The translations under genes were made by a program, and so were the position numbers. From an uncultured bacterium (GTDB lineage: Bacteria > Verrucomicrobiota > Kiritimatiellia > RFP12 > UBA1067), in the NCBI GenBank assembly GCA_902779075.1, contig CACZAK010000325.1:1-5284 (forward strand): a stretch of DNA of 5,284 nucleotides. The letters are read 5' to 3'. The notes under the pieces are model-generated. The model saw nothing but the letters and a program-made list of their open reading frames with translations, had not been told where the DNA came from and searched no databases. This document shows positions 1 to 5,284 of this stretch, piece after piece. Every line of letters starts with the position of its first letter. Positions within the stretch are counted from its first letter, which is position 1.

Positions 1-1
1 C

Positions 2-570
2 TACGAGACGGCCGAGCCGACATACTCGGTCGGCGCGAACGAGACGCCGCTTTGGGACGGCACGGCGATGAAGGGCAATACTGCCTACAAGCTGCCGTTC
101 ACGTTCACATACTGCGGCACGCAATACGACACGATCTACGTGGACAGCCACGGCTTCCTGATGTTCGATCCCAACTACAGCTCGTCCGACTATGCCCACA
201 CGAGCTATCTCTCATACGGCTACACGGGGCTCGCGGTCCTCTGGAAGAACTACGCCGAGGCAAGCGGCTGGGTCGACACGAGCGTGGATGGACAGGTCAG
301 CTTCCGCTTCGAGATGTCCTACGAGTCAGGCGACACGACCTACACCTGGGCGCACAAGACGACGCTTTATTCCGACGGTAGGATCCGCTTCGCTTACCGC
401 CAGAACGCGAACGACAGCGTGCCGGACAACTTCGCCATCGGACTCGCGGTCGGTAATATGCGAGGCGAATACAGTCAGGCAAGTCTTCCGCTTGTCGGCG
501 ACGGCAATCCGATTCCGTCGAACGACTACGTGTTCAAGACCTATGGCATTCCCGAGGGCTTCTACTATGA
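2..570 (+). other. LPF-type beta-sandwich domain, copy A
   Basis: About 190 residues with the signature LPFTFTYCG, then YDTIYVDSHGFLMF, then a run of alternating hydrophobic/polar strands (VSFRFEMSY, TTLYSDGRIRFAY). The pattern LPFxFxxxG...Y..I.V.S.GFL.F is common in bacterial extracellular sandwich domains; I cannot assign a Pfam family with certainty. It pairs with the domain at 3319-3816. Binding function is unknown. Confidence 0.6.
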
Positions 571-1543
571 GAGCAGCTACTACGATTATTCGACATATCA
601 ATGCGTGCCAAGATTCTACGGACAGAGCAAAACTACGGGTCTGGTGCCTTTCGCGTTGAAGGTGGCGGATGGAAACGACGGCACGGCTGTCACGAACTTC
701 TACGACTTCGTTATTATCGAGAATCCGGACAAGGAACCGGTGATCGACGCCGTTTCGCCCGCCACGACGAACGTCTTCCACCAGCTCTCCATCGGCGACA
801 CGATGGACTTCCACGTCGATGCGCACGATCTCGCCGACGGTCCCTTCGACATCAACTGGGTCTTCTACCGCTCCGACAGCCAGTATTCCGCGTCGACCAA
901 TATCGGCACGGGCGCGGACTTCACGTTCACGGCGGCGCGCGAGCTCTATGACTTCCAGTATTCGAGCGGCGAGTCGGTTCTGAAGTGCATCGTCTCCGAC
1001 GCCTTCTGGACGAACACCGTCACGTGGCGCGTCTCCATTCGCCGCGACACCTACATCGACGCTACCGCCGCGGAAGACGGCAACGGCACGGAGGCAAGCC
1101 CCTACAACAACCTCCGGGACGACTACCTCAAGTTCGGCGACAAGATCATCATCGCGCCCGGCCGCTACGAGCTCGACTACATGAACCTCGGCAGCAAGGA
1201 GCTCCAATTCGTCTCGACGGGCACCATGGACGACACCACGATCGCCTTCACGAGCGGCTACTCGCTTTCAGGCAACTACGGCGCAAGGGCGTCCTTCACC
1301 GGATTCACGTTCGAGAACGTTCAGGGCGCCAGCTACGTCAACTTCACGAACTGCTCGCTGAGCGGAATCAAGAACCGCGACTACGGCATCCAGGACTGCG
1401 ACCTCACGGGCTGCTACGTCTGGGGATGCTCCGTGTCGCGCAACCTCTTCACCGACTGCACGCTCGCGGACTGCACCGTATTACCACCACCGCGGACGAA
1501 TACGACGATCTCGGCGCGATCGGCGCGAGGTGCCACATGGTGA
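2..1543 (+). CDS. Upstream part of a giant multidomain surface/secreted protein (5' truncated, frameshifted at 3' end)
   Basis: This is the 513-codon frame-2 stretch, open at the left edge; the in-frame ATG at 68 lies inside a domain and is unlikely to be the real start. Order of domains: LPF sandwich (residues about 1-190; LPFTF at 31-35, then IYVDSHGFLMF), end of a He_PIG-like fold (about 197-241), Ig-like domain (246-348; PVIDAVSPAT at its start, FWTN near its end) and the beginning of a DUF1565-type beta-helix (from 349; YIDATAAEDGNGTEASPY, then IIIAPGRY). Residues after about 493 (LPPPRTNTT onward) do not resemble the protein and are off-frame; the TGA at 1541-1543 is therefore an artefact of the frameshift near 1481. 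Seen directly: motifs and frame. Inferred: export and a cell-surface role, since these domains are typical of extracellular proteins. No catalytic motif is recognised. The C-terminal continuation is the frame-1 reading described next. Confidence 0.85.
   Translation, partial: YETAEPTYSVGANETPLWDGTAMKGNTAYKLPFTFTYCGTQYDTIYVDSHGFLMFDPNYSSSDYAHTSYLSYGYTGLAVLWKNYAEASGWVDTSVDGQVSFRFEMSYESGDTTYTWAHKTTLYSDGRIRFAYRQNANDSVPDNFAIGLAVGNMRGEYSQASLPLVGDGNPIPSNDYVFKTYGIPEGFYYESSYYDYSTYQCVPRFYGQSKTTGLVPFALKVADGNDGTAVTNFYDFVIIENPDKEPVIDAVSPATTNVFHQLSIGDTMDFHVDAHDLADGPFDINWVFYRSDSQYSASTNIGTGADFTFTAARELYDFQYSSGESVLKCIVSDAFWTNTVTWRVSIRRDTYIDATAAEDGNGTEASPYNNLRDDYLKFGDKIIIAPGRYELDYMNLGSKELQFVSTGTMDDTTIAFTSGYSLSGNYGARASFTGFTFENVQGASYVNFTNCSLSGIKNRDYGIQDCDLTGCYVWGCSVSRNLFTDCTLADCTVLPPPRTNTTISARSARGATW
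590..724 (+). other. C-terminal half of a He_PIG-like domain, copy A
   Basis: The stretch TTGLVPFALKVADGNDGT, followed by NFYDFVIIEN, resembles the closing strands of a He_PIG (putative Ig) domain, where a G.Y...V.V.D..G......F.L.V pattern is typical. The matching N-terminal half would lie upstream of the window, before the LPF sandwich, as in the second copy. Weak on its own; supported by the parallel arrangement at 3208-4008. Confidence 0.45.
737..1045 (+). other. Ig-like domain, copy A (PVID-SPAT type)
   Basis: About 103 residues starting PVIDAVSPAT and continuing with MDFHVDAHDLADG, INWVFY, GADFTFTAA and LKCIVSDAFWTN. This is an Ig/PKD-like beta-sandwich layout. Each of these segments has a counterpart in the domain at 4021-4308 (PVIDSTSPAT, FAIAAHDPEG, YKWYLD, TNYTFAATS, LACEVADALWTN), so the two are clearly paralogous. 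Confidence 0.65.
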
Positions 1544-1795
1544 ACACGATCGTCGTCAACAACCTCGCGGACGACGGCTCGGAGGCGAACTTCAATTCGG
1601 ACGAATGGTCCGCGCGGGAGATGTCCGCCACCAACTGCTGCACGATTCCGGCGATGACGGACTACGGTCCGGCCAACATCGAGGGTCAGCCGTCGTTCGT
1701 CTATGCGACGATGGGCGACCTCAGGCTGCGCGCCGGCTCCGCGTGCCTCGCGGACAATCCCGCGAACAACACGGGCGCCTACAAGGGCCCGGGCG
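1046..1795 (+). other. Right-handed beta-helix unit 1 (DUF1565/choice-of-anchor Q type), interrupted by the frameshift
   Basis: It starts with YIDATAAEDGNGTEASPY, the usual opening of DUF1565-like helices, followed by a cap strand IIIAPGRY. Rungs then repeat with Cys and Asn in register (FTNCSLSG, IQDCDLTGCYVWGC, FTDCTLADCTV). After the frameshift the helix resumes (VNTIVVNN, TNCCTIP) and closes with GDLRLRAGSACLADN and NTGAY, a choice-of-anchor-Q-like end. The coordinates span both frames. Confidence 0.65.
1475..1492 (+). other. Frameshift site splitting the giant gene
   Basis: Up to ACC GTA (1475-1480) frame 2 gives beta-helix-like residues (LADCTV); from ATT ACC ACC ACC GCG (1480-1494) frame 1 gives a matching continuation (ITTTADEYDDLGAIGARCHM). 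Moving from frame 2 to frame 1 equals the loss of one base, or of 3n+1. With one base restored, the interval from the YIDA motif to the CLAD motif in beta-helix 1 is 231 codons, against 227 for YVDA to CLAP in beta-helix 3, so little else seems missing. No canonical X-XXY-YYZ slippery heptamer is visible. The cause may be a real mutation (pseudogene or phase variant) or a sequencing or assembly error; the window cannot tell which. Confidence 0.8.
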
Positions 1796-4700
1796 TCGAG
1801 GGCTTCACCGTACATGCGTTTACCGATCCCGTGCGCGGCATACTCTCGGACGGATGTGACTTGCAGATTGTACCAGCGGGCGAGACGGCCTACGTCATGG
1901 TCAAGCCGCTCACCGACCGCGCGTTCCTCGGCTGGGTGACGAACGGGGTCGAGGTCGCGGGCGCGACAACTCCGGAACTCGCCATCGAAAACATCGACTG
2001 CGACTACGAGGTCGAGGCGCTCTTCGAATACAAGGAGTTCTATGTCAACCCGACAGAGGTTGACGACACAGGCGACGGCTCCGCCGCCACGCCGAAGAAG
2101 ACCGTCGCCGCAGCAGCCGAGCTCGCGCTTGACGGCGAGACGATCCACCTCGCGGAAGGCACGTTCGAGCCGTTCGCATTCAAGGACAGCAACTGGAACG
2201 GCGAGATGTATGTCTCCGAGACGCGGACGCTGACCTTCATCGGCGCGGGCGCTGGCAAGACCATCATCGACGGCGGCGGCACAAACACGTGCGTGCGCCT
2301 GACATCCAACATGACGCTCAAGAACGCGAGTCTTGTCAACGGCACGCCGAAAGACTATGCGGGCGGTGGCTTCTGCGGAGGAACGCTCGAGAACTGCGTT
2401 GTCTCGAACTGCATGTCCACGTCTCGCTACACCTGCTACGGAGCCGTTTACAACGCGACAGTCGTGAACTCGCTCATCGTGAACAACGTGAATACGAATT
2501 CGACATCCGGTGGCCGCGCCGCCGGCGTGAGCAACTGCAAGGTCTACAACTCGACAATCGCAAACAACGTTTCCACTGGCTATCCAGGCGGCGCAAACTA
2601 CAGCCATCTCAAGAACTGCATCGTCTACGGCAACACAGCGAGGTCCGGCTATTCGGAATACAACGAAGTCAGGAGTTGTCAGAACGAGGCGCTTTCGACC
2701 GGCGTTTCGGTCGACATTGCGGCACAGTCCAACCTGATCGGCGTCGATCCATGGTTCGTCGACGCCGCGAACGGCGACTGGCGCCTGACCGCGGGTTCGC
2801 CCGCCATCGACGTGGGCGAAGAAGTGACTACGTATGAAATGCCGTTCTACGACCTTTCTGGTGAACCGTCGCGCCGCATCAAGAACAGCATCATCGACTA
2901 CGGCTGCTATGAGGGCGGCATCGTCACCGGCGCGCCTCCTGCGCCCGTTGCCACTGGCATGAGCGCCAAGGCCGCGAAGGGACTTCCGTTCGTTTGGTCG
3001 GCAGTTCCCAACGCGGCGGAATATCGTATTTACCGCGGCACTTCTGACGACGTCGCGTCCGCAACGCTTGTCTGCACCACGACCGCCACGAACTACCTCG
3101 ATCTCGCCACAACGGGCGGCACGGACTACTACTACTGGATTTCCGCCTACGCCAATTCCGAATTCGGCGAGAGCGCGAAGTGCGGTCCCATCGCCGTGAC
3201 GTCCTACGCGGACCTCAAGATCGAAACAGCGTCGCTTCCCGCCGCGACGGAGGCCGTTCCGTATTCGGTGCAGTTGGAATGCTCCGGCAACGTGGGCGCG
3301 GCGACGTGGAGCCTGCCCGATACTTTCGTCACGCGCGAGGCAAACAGCTTCAACGGAAACGTGGGCGAGGAACTGGAGAATCCGTTCCCAGATTCCTACT
3401 ATGGAGGCGCGGTGATAGACCTGCCGTTCGCCTTCAAGTGGTTCGGAGAGACATACACACAGGTCACGATATCCGACGATGGCGGCCTCTACTTCGGTGA
3501 CAACGACGGCTGGCTCGGGTGGGCACGCTACTACATCGACGACGATCCGAAGATCGCCGTGCTGGAGGGCGTGTCCGGCATGGGCGACGGCGCCAAGTTC
3601 ACGGGAATCCGCGTCGACAGCCAGTCCGACCACATCACGATCGTGTTCACCGGCGACTACGGCGGCTACTCGTCGAGTCCGCTCGAATGTTCCGCCACGC
3701 TGTACCCCGACAACACCGTGCGTCTCGCCTACGGCCCGGATTGCACGAAGGGCGGCTACATCGCCTATTCCAACGGCTCGGAGGAGAGCGCCGTCGAAAT
3801 CTACCGCACGCGCGACGTGAGCTTTGCGGGAATGGACGACATCATCATCTCCTATCTGCCAAACAACAGCGGATTGGCAGTTTCCGAAGATGGCCTCCTC
3901 ACCGGCATCATTGACTACGCGGGCAGCTATACGGTCTCCGCGCTCGTGACCGATACCGACAACGGCGACGTCGCCTACAAGACCTACACCCTCACAGTGA
4001 ACGCGAATGCGAACGCGCGTCCCGTGATTGACTCCACCTCGCCCGCCACGGGCGGGTCGCAGTCCCCTGCGACCATTACGAAGATCGTGGTTCCCGAGGG
4101 CGACAGCCAGACCTTCGCAATCGCGGCGCACGACCCCGAAGGCGCGGCGCTTTCCTACAAGTGGTATCTCGATGATGCGCTGGTTGCCAGCGGCACCAAC
4201 TACACATTCGCGGCCACCAGCCTTGCCAGGCACACGCTCGCGTGCGAAGTGGCCGATGCGCTCTGGACAAACGGACAGGTCTATGCCGAATGGGAAATCG
4301 CCGTCGGCAAGAAGTTCTACGTGGATGCCGTTAATGGCACGACAAACGGTACGGGAACGGCAGGATCGCCGTTCAAGACCATCATGGCCTCGCTTGACGA
4401 AGCAATCTCGTATGAAGCGGCAACGATCCTCGTCGCGCCCGGCACATACGGCCAGTCCTATTTGAGCGGCGGCTGGTATTCCGGCGGACCGACCATCGTC
4501 GTGCGCTCCACCGGCAGTGCGGCGGACACGTTCATCGACGGCAACGGCAGGACACCCTGCGTCGCCAACTACTGCTACCACGACGGACTTACGTTCGAGG
4601 GCTTCACGCTCCGCAACGGACATGCCGACTACGACTGGACTCCGTCTCGCGGCGGCGGCGGGTCGTTCATGGTGAACCTCAAGAACTGCGTCGTCTACAA

Positions 4701-5284
4701 CTGCACCGCAGAGGGGGCGGGCGGCGGCGTGTTCGGCGCGTCGATCGACCACTGCACCATCTACGGTTGCAGCGCCGGCACGGGCGGCGGCATCGACGCC
4801 ACCTCGACGGCCATCAACTCGATCGTCTGGGGCAATACCGCCACCAACGCCGGTGCCACGGCTACGGCCAACTACGAGACCGGCGCACAATTCGAGAACT
4901 GCTGCACCACGCCGCTGCCGGAGGGAGCGAACATCGCTGAGGATCCGCAATTCGTGAATGCGGCTGGCGGTGATTTCCGTCTGGCTGACACCTCGCCGTG
5001 CCTTGCGCCCGGCATGGGCTGCTTCACCACAGGCGGCGGAGCGCCTGTCGGCGTCACGTACACCGTCACGTTCAACGCGAACGGCGGCACGCCCGCCACC
5101 ACGACGCGCACGGTCGCGAAGGGCAAGGCCGTCGGCACGCTGCCGCAGGCGACGCGCGCAGGCTACACGCTTAAAGGCTGGTACACGAAAAAGACGGACG
5201 GCACAAAGATAACGGCGTCCACTACCGTCACGAAGGACGTCACGTACTACGCGCAGTGGACTGAAACGCCGAAGTACACAGTTA
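1537..5284 (+). CDS. Downstream part of the same giant protein: choice-of-anchor Q, beta-helix and InlB B-repeat domains (3' truncated)
   Basis: Frame 1 is open from well before this point to the window end with no stop. The coordinate given is the first plausible ATG (ATGGTGA, overlapping the upstream stop), with GAGG six bases before it; protein-like sequence in this frame begins earlier, at about 1481 (ITTTADEYDD), so the ATG is probably an internal methionine of one frameshifted gene. An ATG at 1426 is in frame but reads off-frame residues. Domains in order: end of beta-helix 1, divergent InlB repeat, beta-helix 2 with choice-of-anchor Q end, fibronectin-III-like domain, He_PIG-like fold interrupted by an LPF sandwich, Ig-like domain, beta-helix 3, canonical InlB repeat. 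No signal peptide is present at the ATG, so a product made from it alone would not be expected to be exported. Function: probable extracellular adhesin or structural protein (inference). The C-terminus, and any anchor or sorting signal, lies beyond the window. Confidence 0.85.
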   Translation, partial: MVNTIVVNNLADDGSEANFNSDEWSAREMSATNCCTIPAMTDYGPANIEGQPSFVYATMGDLRLRAGSACLADNPANNTGAYKGPGVEGFTVHAFTDPVRGILSDGCDLQIVPAGETAYVMVKPLTDRAFLGWVTNGVEVAGATTPELAIENIDCDYEVEALFEYKEFYVNPTEVDDTGDGSAATPKKTVAAAAELALDGETIHLAEGTFEPFAFKDSNWNGEMYVSETRTLTFIGAGAGKTIIDGGGTNTCVRLTSNMTLKNASLVNGTPKDYAGGGFCGGTLENCVVSNCMSTSRYTCYGAVYNATVVNSLIVNNVNTNSTSGGRAAGVSNCKVYNSTIANNVSTGYPGGANYSHLKNCIVYGNTARSGYSEYNEVRSCQNEALSTGVSVDIAAQSNLIGVDPWFVDAANGDWRLTAGSPAIDVGEEVTTYEMPFYDLSGEPSRRIKNSIIDYGCYEGGIVTGAPPAPVATGMSAKAAKGLPFVWSAVPNAAEYRIYRGTSDDVASATLVCTTTATNYLDLATTGGTDYYYWISAYANSEFGESAKCGPIAVTSYADLKIETASLPAATEAVPYSVQLECSGNVGAATWSLPDTFVTREANSFNGNVGEELENPFPDSYYGGAVIDLPFAFKWFGETYTQVTISDDGGLYFGDNDGWLGWARYYIDDDPKIAVLEGVSGMGDGAKFTGIRVDSQSDHITIVFTGDYGGYSSSPLECSATLYPDNTVRLAYGPDCTKGGYIAYSNGSEESAVEIYRTRDVSFAGMDDIIISYLPNNSGLAVSEDGLLTGIIDYAGSYTVSALVTDTDNGDVAYKTYTLTVNANANARPVIDSTSPATGGSQSPATITKIVVPEGDSQTFAIAAHDPEGAALSYKWYLDDALVASGTNYTFAATSLARHTLACEVADALWTNGQVYAEWEIAVGKKFYVDAVNGTTNGTGTAGSPFKTIMASLDEAISYEAATILVAPGTYGQSYLSGGWYSGGPTIVVRSTGSAADTFIDGNGRTPCVANYCYHDGLTFEGFTLRNGHADYDWTPSRGGGGSFMVNLKNCVVYNCTAEGAGGGVFGASIDHCTIYGCSAGTGGGIDATSTAINSIVWGNTATNAGATATANYETGAQFENCCTTPLPEGANIAEDPQFVNAAGGDFRLADTSPCLAPGMGCFTTGGGAPVGVTYTVTFNANGGTPATTTRTVAKGKAVGTLPQATRAGYTLKGWYTKKTDGTKITASTTVTKDVTYYAQWTETPKYTV
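1801..2031 (+). other. Divergent InlB B-repeat domain
   Basis: About 77 residues with the pattern VRGILSDG, then IVPAGETAYVMVKP, then DRAFLGWVTNGVEV and CDYEVEALFEYK. The order G.(L/V)..G..V..G..........F.GW...G.......Y...A.F is characteristic of the divergent InlB B-repeat family. It links beta-helix 1 to beta-helix 2 and is likely a spacer or stalk element. Confidence 0.65.
2038..2919 (+). other. Right-handed beta-helix unit 2 with choice-of-anchor Q end
   Basis: It opens with FYVNPTEVDDTGDGSAATPKK, cut by IHLAEGTF, and continues with LTFIGAGAGKTIIDGGGTN. Rungs follow at regular spacing: LENCVVSNC, VVNSLIVNN, VSNCKVYNSTIANN, LKNCIVYGN. The close is canonical for choice-of-anchor Q: GVDPWFVDAANGDWRLTAGS, PAIDVG, then YDLSGEPSRR and IIDYGCYEGG. 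It is the most complete of the three helix units in the window. Such helices often bind or stack on glycans, but no substrate or catalytic residues can be named. Confidence 0.75.
2929..3198 (+). other. Fibronectin type III-like domain
   Basis: About 90 residues: a PPAPVATGMSA opening, FVWSAVPNAAEYRIYRGTS (the W...P.A..Y.IYR pattern of Fn3), a middle strand ending TNYLD, and YYYWISAYANSEFGESAKC (the YY..V.A.N..GES pattern) before the final GPIAV. No counterpart occurs in the left part of the window. It probably acts as a spacer. Confidence 0.7.
3208..4008 (+). other. He_PIG-like domain interrupted by an inserted LPF sandwich
   Basis: The N-terminal half (3208-3318) reads DLKIETASLPAATEAVPYSV, then LECSGNVGAATWSL, matching the opening strands of a He_PIG domain. 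The C-terminal half (3823-4008) reads GLAVSEDGLLTGI, DYAGSYTVSALVTDTDNGD and YTLTV, matching the closing strands. Between them sits the LPF sandwich at 3319-3816. Assignment of the two halves is by motif order only. A short NANANAR linker follows. Confidence 0.6.
3319..3816 (+). other. LPF-type beta-sandwich domain, copy B (inserted in He_PIG)
   Basis: About 166 residues with IDLPFAFKWFGETYTQVTIS, DDGGLYFGDNDGW, ITIVFTGDYGGY and ATLYPDNTVRLAYG. These correspond in order to LPFTFTYCG, DSHGFLMF, VSFRFEMSY and TTLYSDGRIRFAY in copy A. Sequence has diverged strongly but the order of strands is preserved. Confidence 0.6.
4021..4308 (+). other. Ig-like domain, copy B (PVID-SPAT type)
   Basis: It starts PVIDSTSPATGG, continues IVVPEGDSQTFAIAAHDPEG, LSYKWYLDDALVASGTNYTF and LACEVADALWTNG, and ends EWEIAVG. 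The domain is a close paralogue of the one at 737-1045, with the AHD, W.(F/Y) and D(A/F)xWTN positions retained. At DNA level the copies share only short identical runs, for example TCGCCCGCCACG. Confidence 0.7.
4315..5031 (+). other. Right-handed beta-helix unit 3 (DUF1565/choice-of-anchor Q type)
   Basis: It opens FYVDAVNGTTNGTGTAGSPF, followed by ILVAPGTY, IVVRSTGSAADTFIDGNG and LTFEGFTLRNG. Glycine-rich turns (RGGGGSF, GAGGGVFG, GTGGGID) alternate with rungs LKNCVVYNC, IDHCTIYGC and STAINSIVWGN. The end reads EDPQFVNAAGGDFRLADTSPC, LAPG, a choice-of-anchor Q close that stops short of the longer tail seen in unit 2. It is followed directly by an InlB repeat. Confidence 0.75.
5056..5259 (+). 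other. InlB B-repeat (Listeria-Bacteroides repeat domain)
   Basis: A canonical repeat of 68 residues: TYTVTFNANGGTPATTTRTV, then AKGKAVGTLPQATRAGYTLK, GWYTKKTDGTKI, and VTKDVTYYAQW. This matches the family pattern V.F..NGG......V..G..V..LP...R.GYTF.GWYT...GG.........T.YAQW. The residues after it (TETPKYTV at 5260-5283) look like the start of a further copy, suggesting a tandem array beyond the window. The repeats are known from exported bacterial proteins and probably form a stalk. Confidence 0.9.

Larger units (their letters stand above)
2..5031 (+). repeat. Intragenic duplication of a four-part domain module (2-1795 and 3319-5031)
   Basis: LPF sandwich, He_PIG end, Ig-like domain and beta-helix occur in the same order in both copies. 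The LPF motif starts at 92 and 3421; the PVID motif at 737 and 4021; the Y(I/V)DA motif at 1052 and 4318; the closing CLA motif at 1744 and 4999. From LPF to CLA the copies span about 551 and 526 codons. The copies are protein-level paralogues with little DNA identity, so the duplication is old or under divergent selection. Confidence 0.65.

Noticed and set aside
68..70. ATG at 68 as the true start of the gene
   Set aside because: The frame is open and protein-like before it (PTYSVGANETPLWDG), it lies within the sandwich domain, no ribosome binding site or signal peptide accompanies it, and the corresponding region in copy B is preceded by further domains.
326..1207. A 293-codon antisense reading frame opposite the LPF and Ig-like domains
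   Set aside because: Same explanation: the shadow of a GC-rich, C/G-ending coding strand, with Val/Arg/Ala/Glu-rich low-information translation.
1483..1491. ACCACCACC as a phase-variable simple repeat
   Set aside because: It is a triplet repeat of only three units; changes in copy number keep the frame, so it cannot switch the gene on and off.
1475..1492. Programmed -1 frameshifting
   Set aside because: The direction would fit, but no canonical slippery heptamer is seen around GTATTACCACC and such a mechanism is not known for this type of protein; a mutation or an error is simpler.
1414..4950. A 1,178-codon antisense reading frame as a real gene
   Set aside because: Its codons lie exactly opposite the codons of a well-supported domain-rich protein, the residue composition is that of reverse-complemented biased codons, it starts at a TTG inside the opposite coding sequence, and no domain is recognisable.
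1..5284. RNA genes, CRISPR array, insertion sequence, promoter or terminator
   Set aside because: The whole window is occupied by one coding region; no spaced direct repeats, inverted-repeat ends, transposase motifs, tRNA/rRNA-like segments or hairpin-plus-T-run signals were seen.

Overview
The window lies inside one very long open reading frame on the + strand. The gene starts upstream of base 1 and runs past base 5284, so no signal peptide, start codon, promoter, ribosome binding site, true stop or terminator is visible. The encoded protein looks like a giant multidomain secreted or surface protein made of beta-sandwich and right-handed beta-helix units. Its family types (choice-of-anchor Q beta-helix ends, Ig/He_PIG-like sandwiches, InlB-type B-repeats) and its GC-rich, C/G-ending codon use recall the large exported proteins of the Planctomycetota-Verrucomicrobiota-Lentisphaerota group, most likely a gut-type Kiritimatiellota or relative. 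That placement is inference from style; no phylogenetic marker is present.

Layout: bases 2-1480 are read in frame 2. They encode a sandwich domain with an LPFxF...G signature (about 2-570), the end of a He_PIG-like fold (about 590-724), an Ig-like domain (737-1045) and the start of a beta-helix (1046-1480). The frame then breaks. Frame 2 runs off-frame to a TGA at 1541-1543, while recognisable protein resumes in frame 1 from about 1481 and stays open to the end. Frame 1 completes beta-helix 1 (to about 1795), then gives a divergent InlB B-repeat (1801-2031), beta-helix 2 with a choice-of-anchor Q end (2038-2919), a fibronectin-III-like domain (2929-3198), the first half of a He_PIG-like domain (3208-3318), a second LPF sandwich (3319-3816), the second He_PIG half (3823-4008), a second Ig-like domain (4021-4308), beta-helix 3 (4315-5031) and a canonical InlB/Listeria-Bacteroides repeat (5056-5259). 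Another such repeat may begin at the window edge.

The main observations are three. The sandwich/He_PIG-end/Ig/beta-helix module occurs twice, about 1,110 codons apart. The LPF sandwich sits inside the He_PIG fold, clearly in the second copy. A single-base-type frameshift splits the gene at about 1481, so an automatic caller would report two genes (2-1543 and about 1537-5284). The protein probably works outside the cell, as an adhesin, glycan-binding or structural surface protein, but no catalytic motif or ligand site was recognised. Nothing here points to a defence system, mobile element, RNA gene or CRISPR array. The long antisense open frame is explained as a shadow of codon bias.
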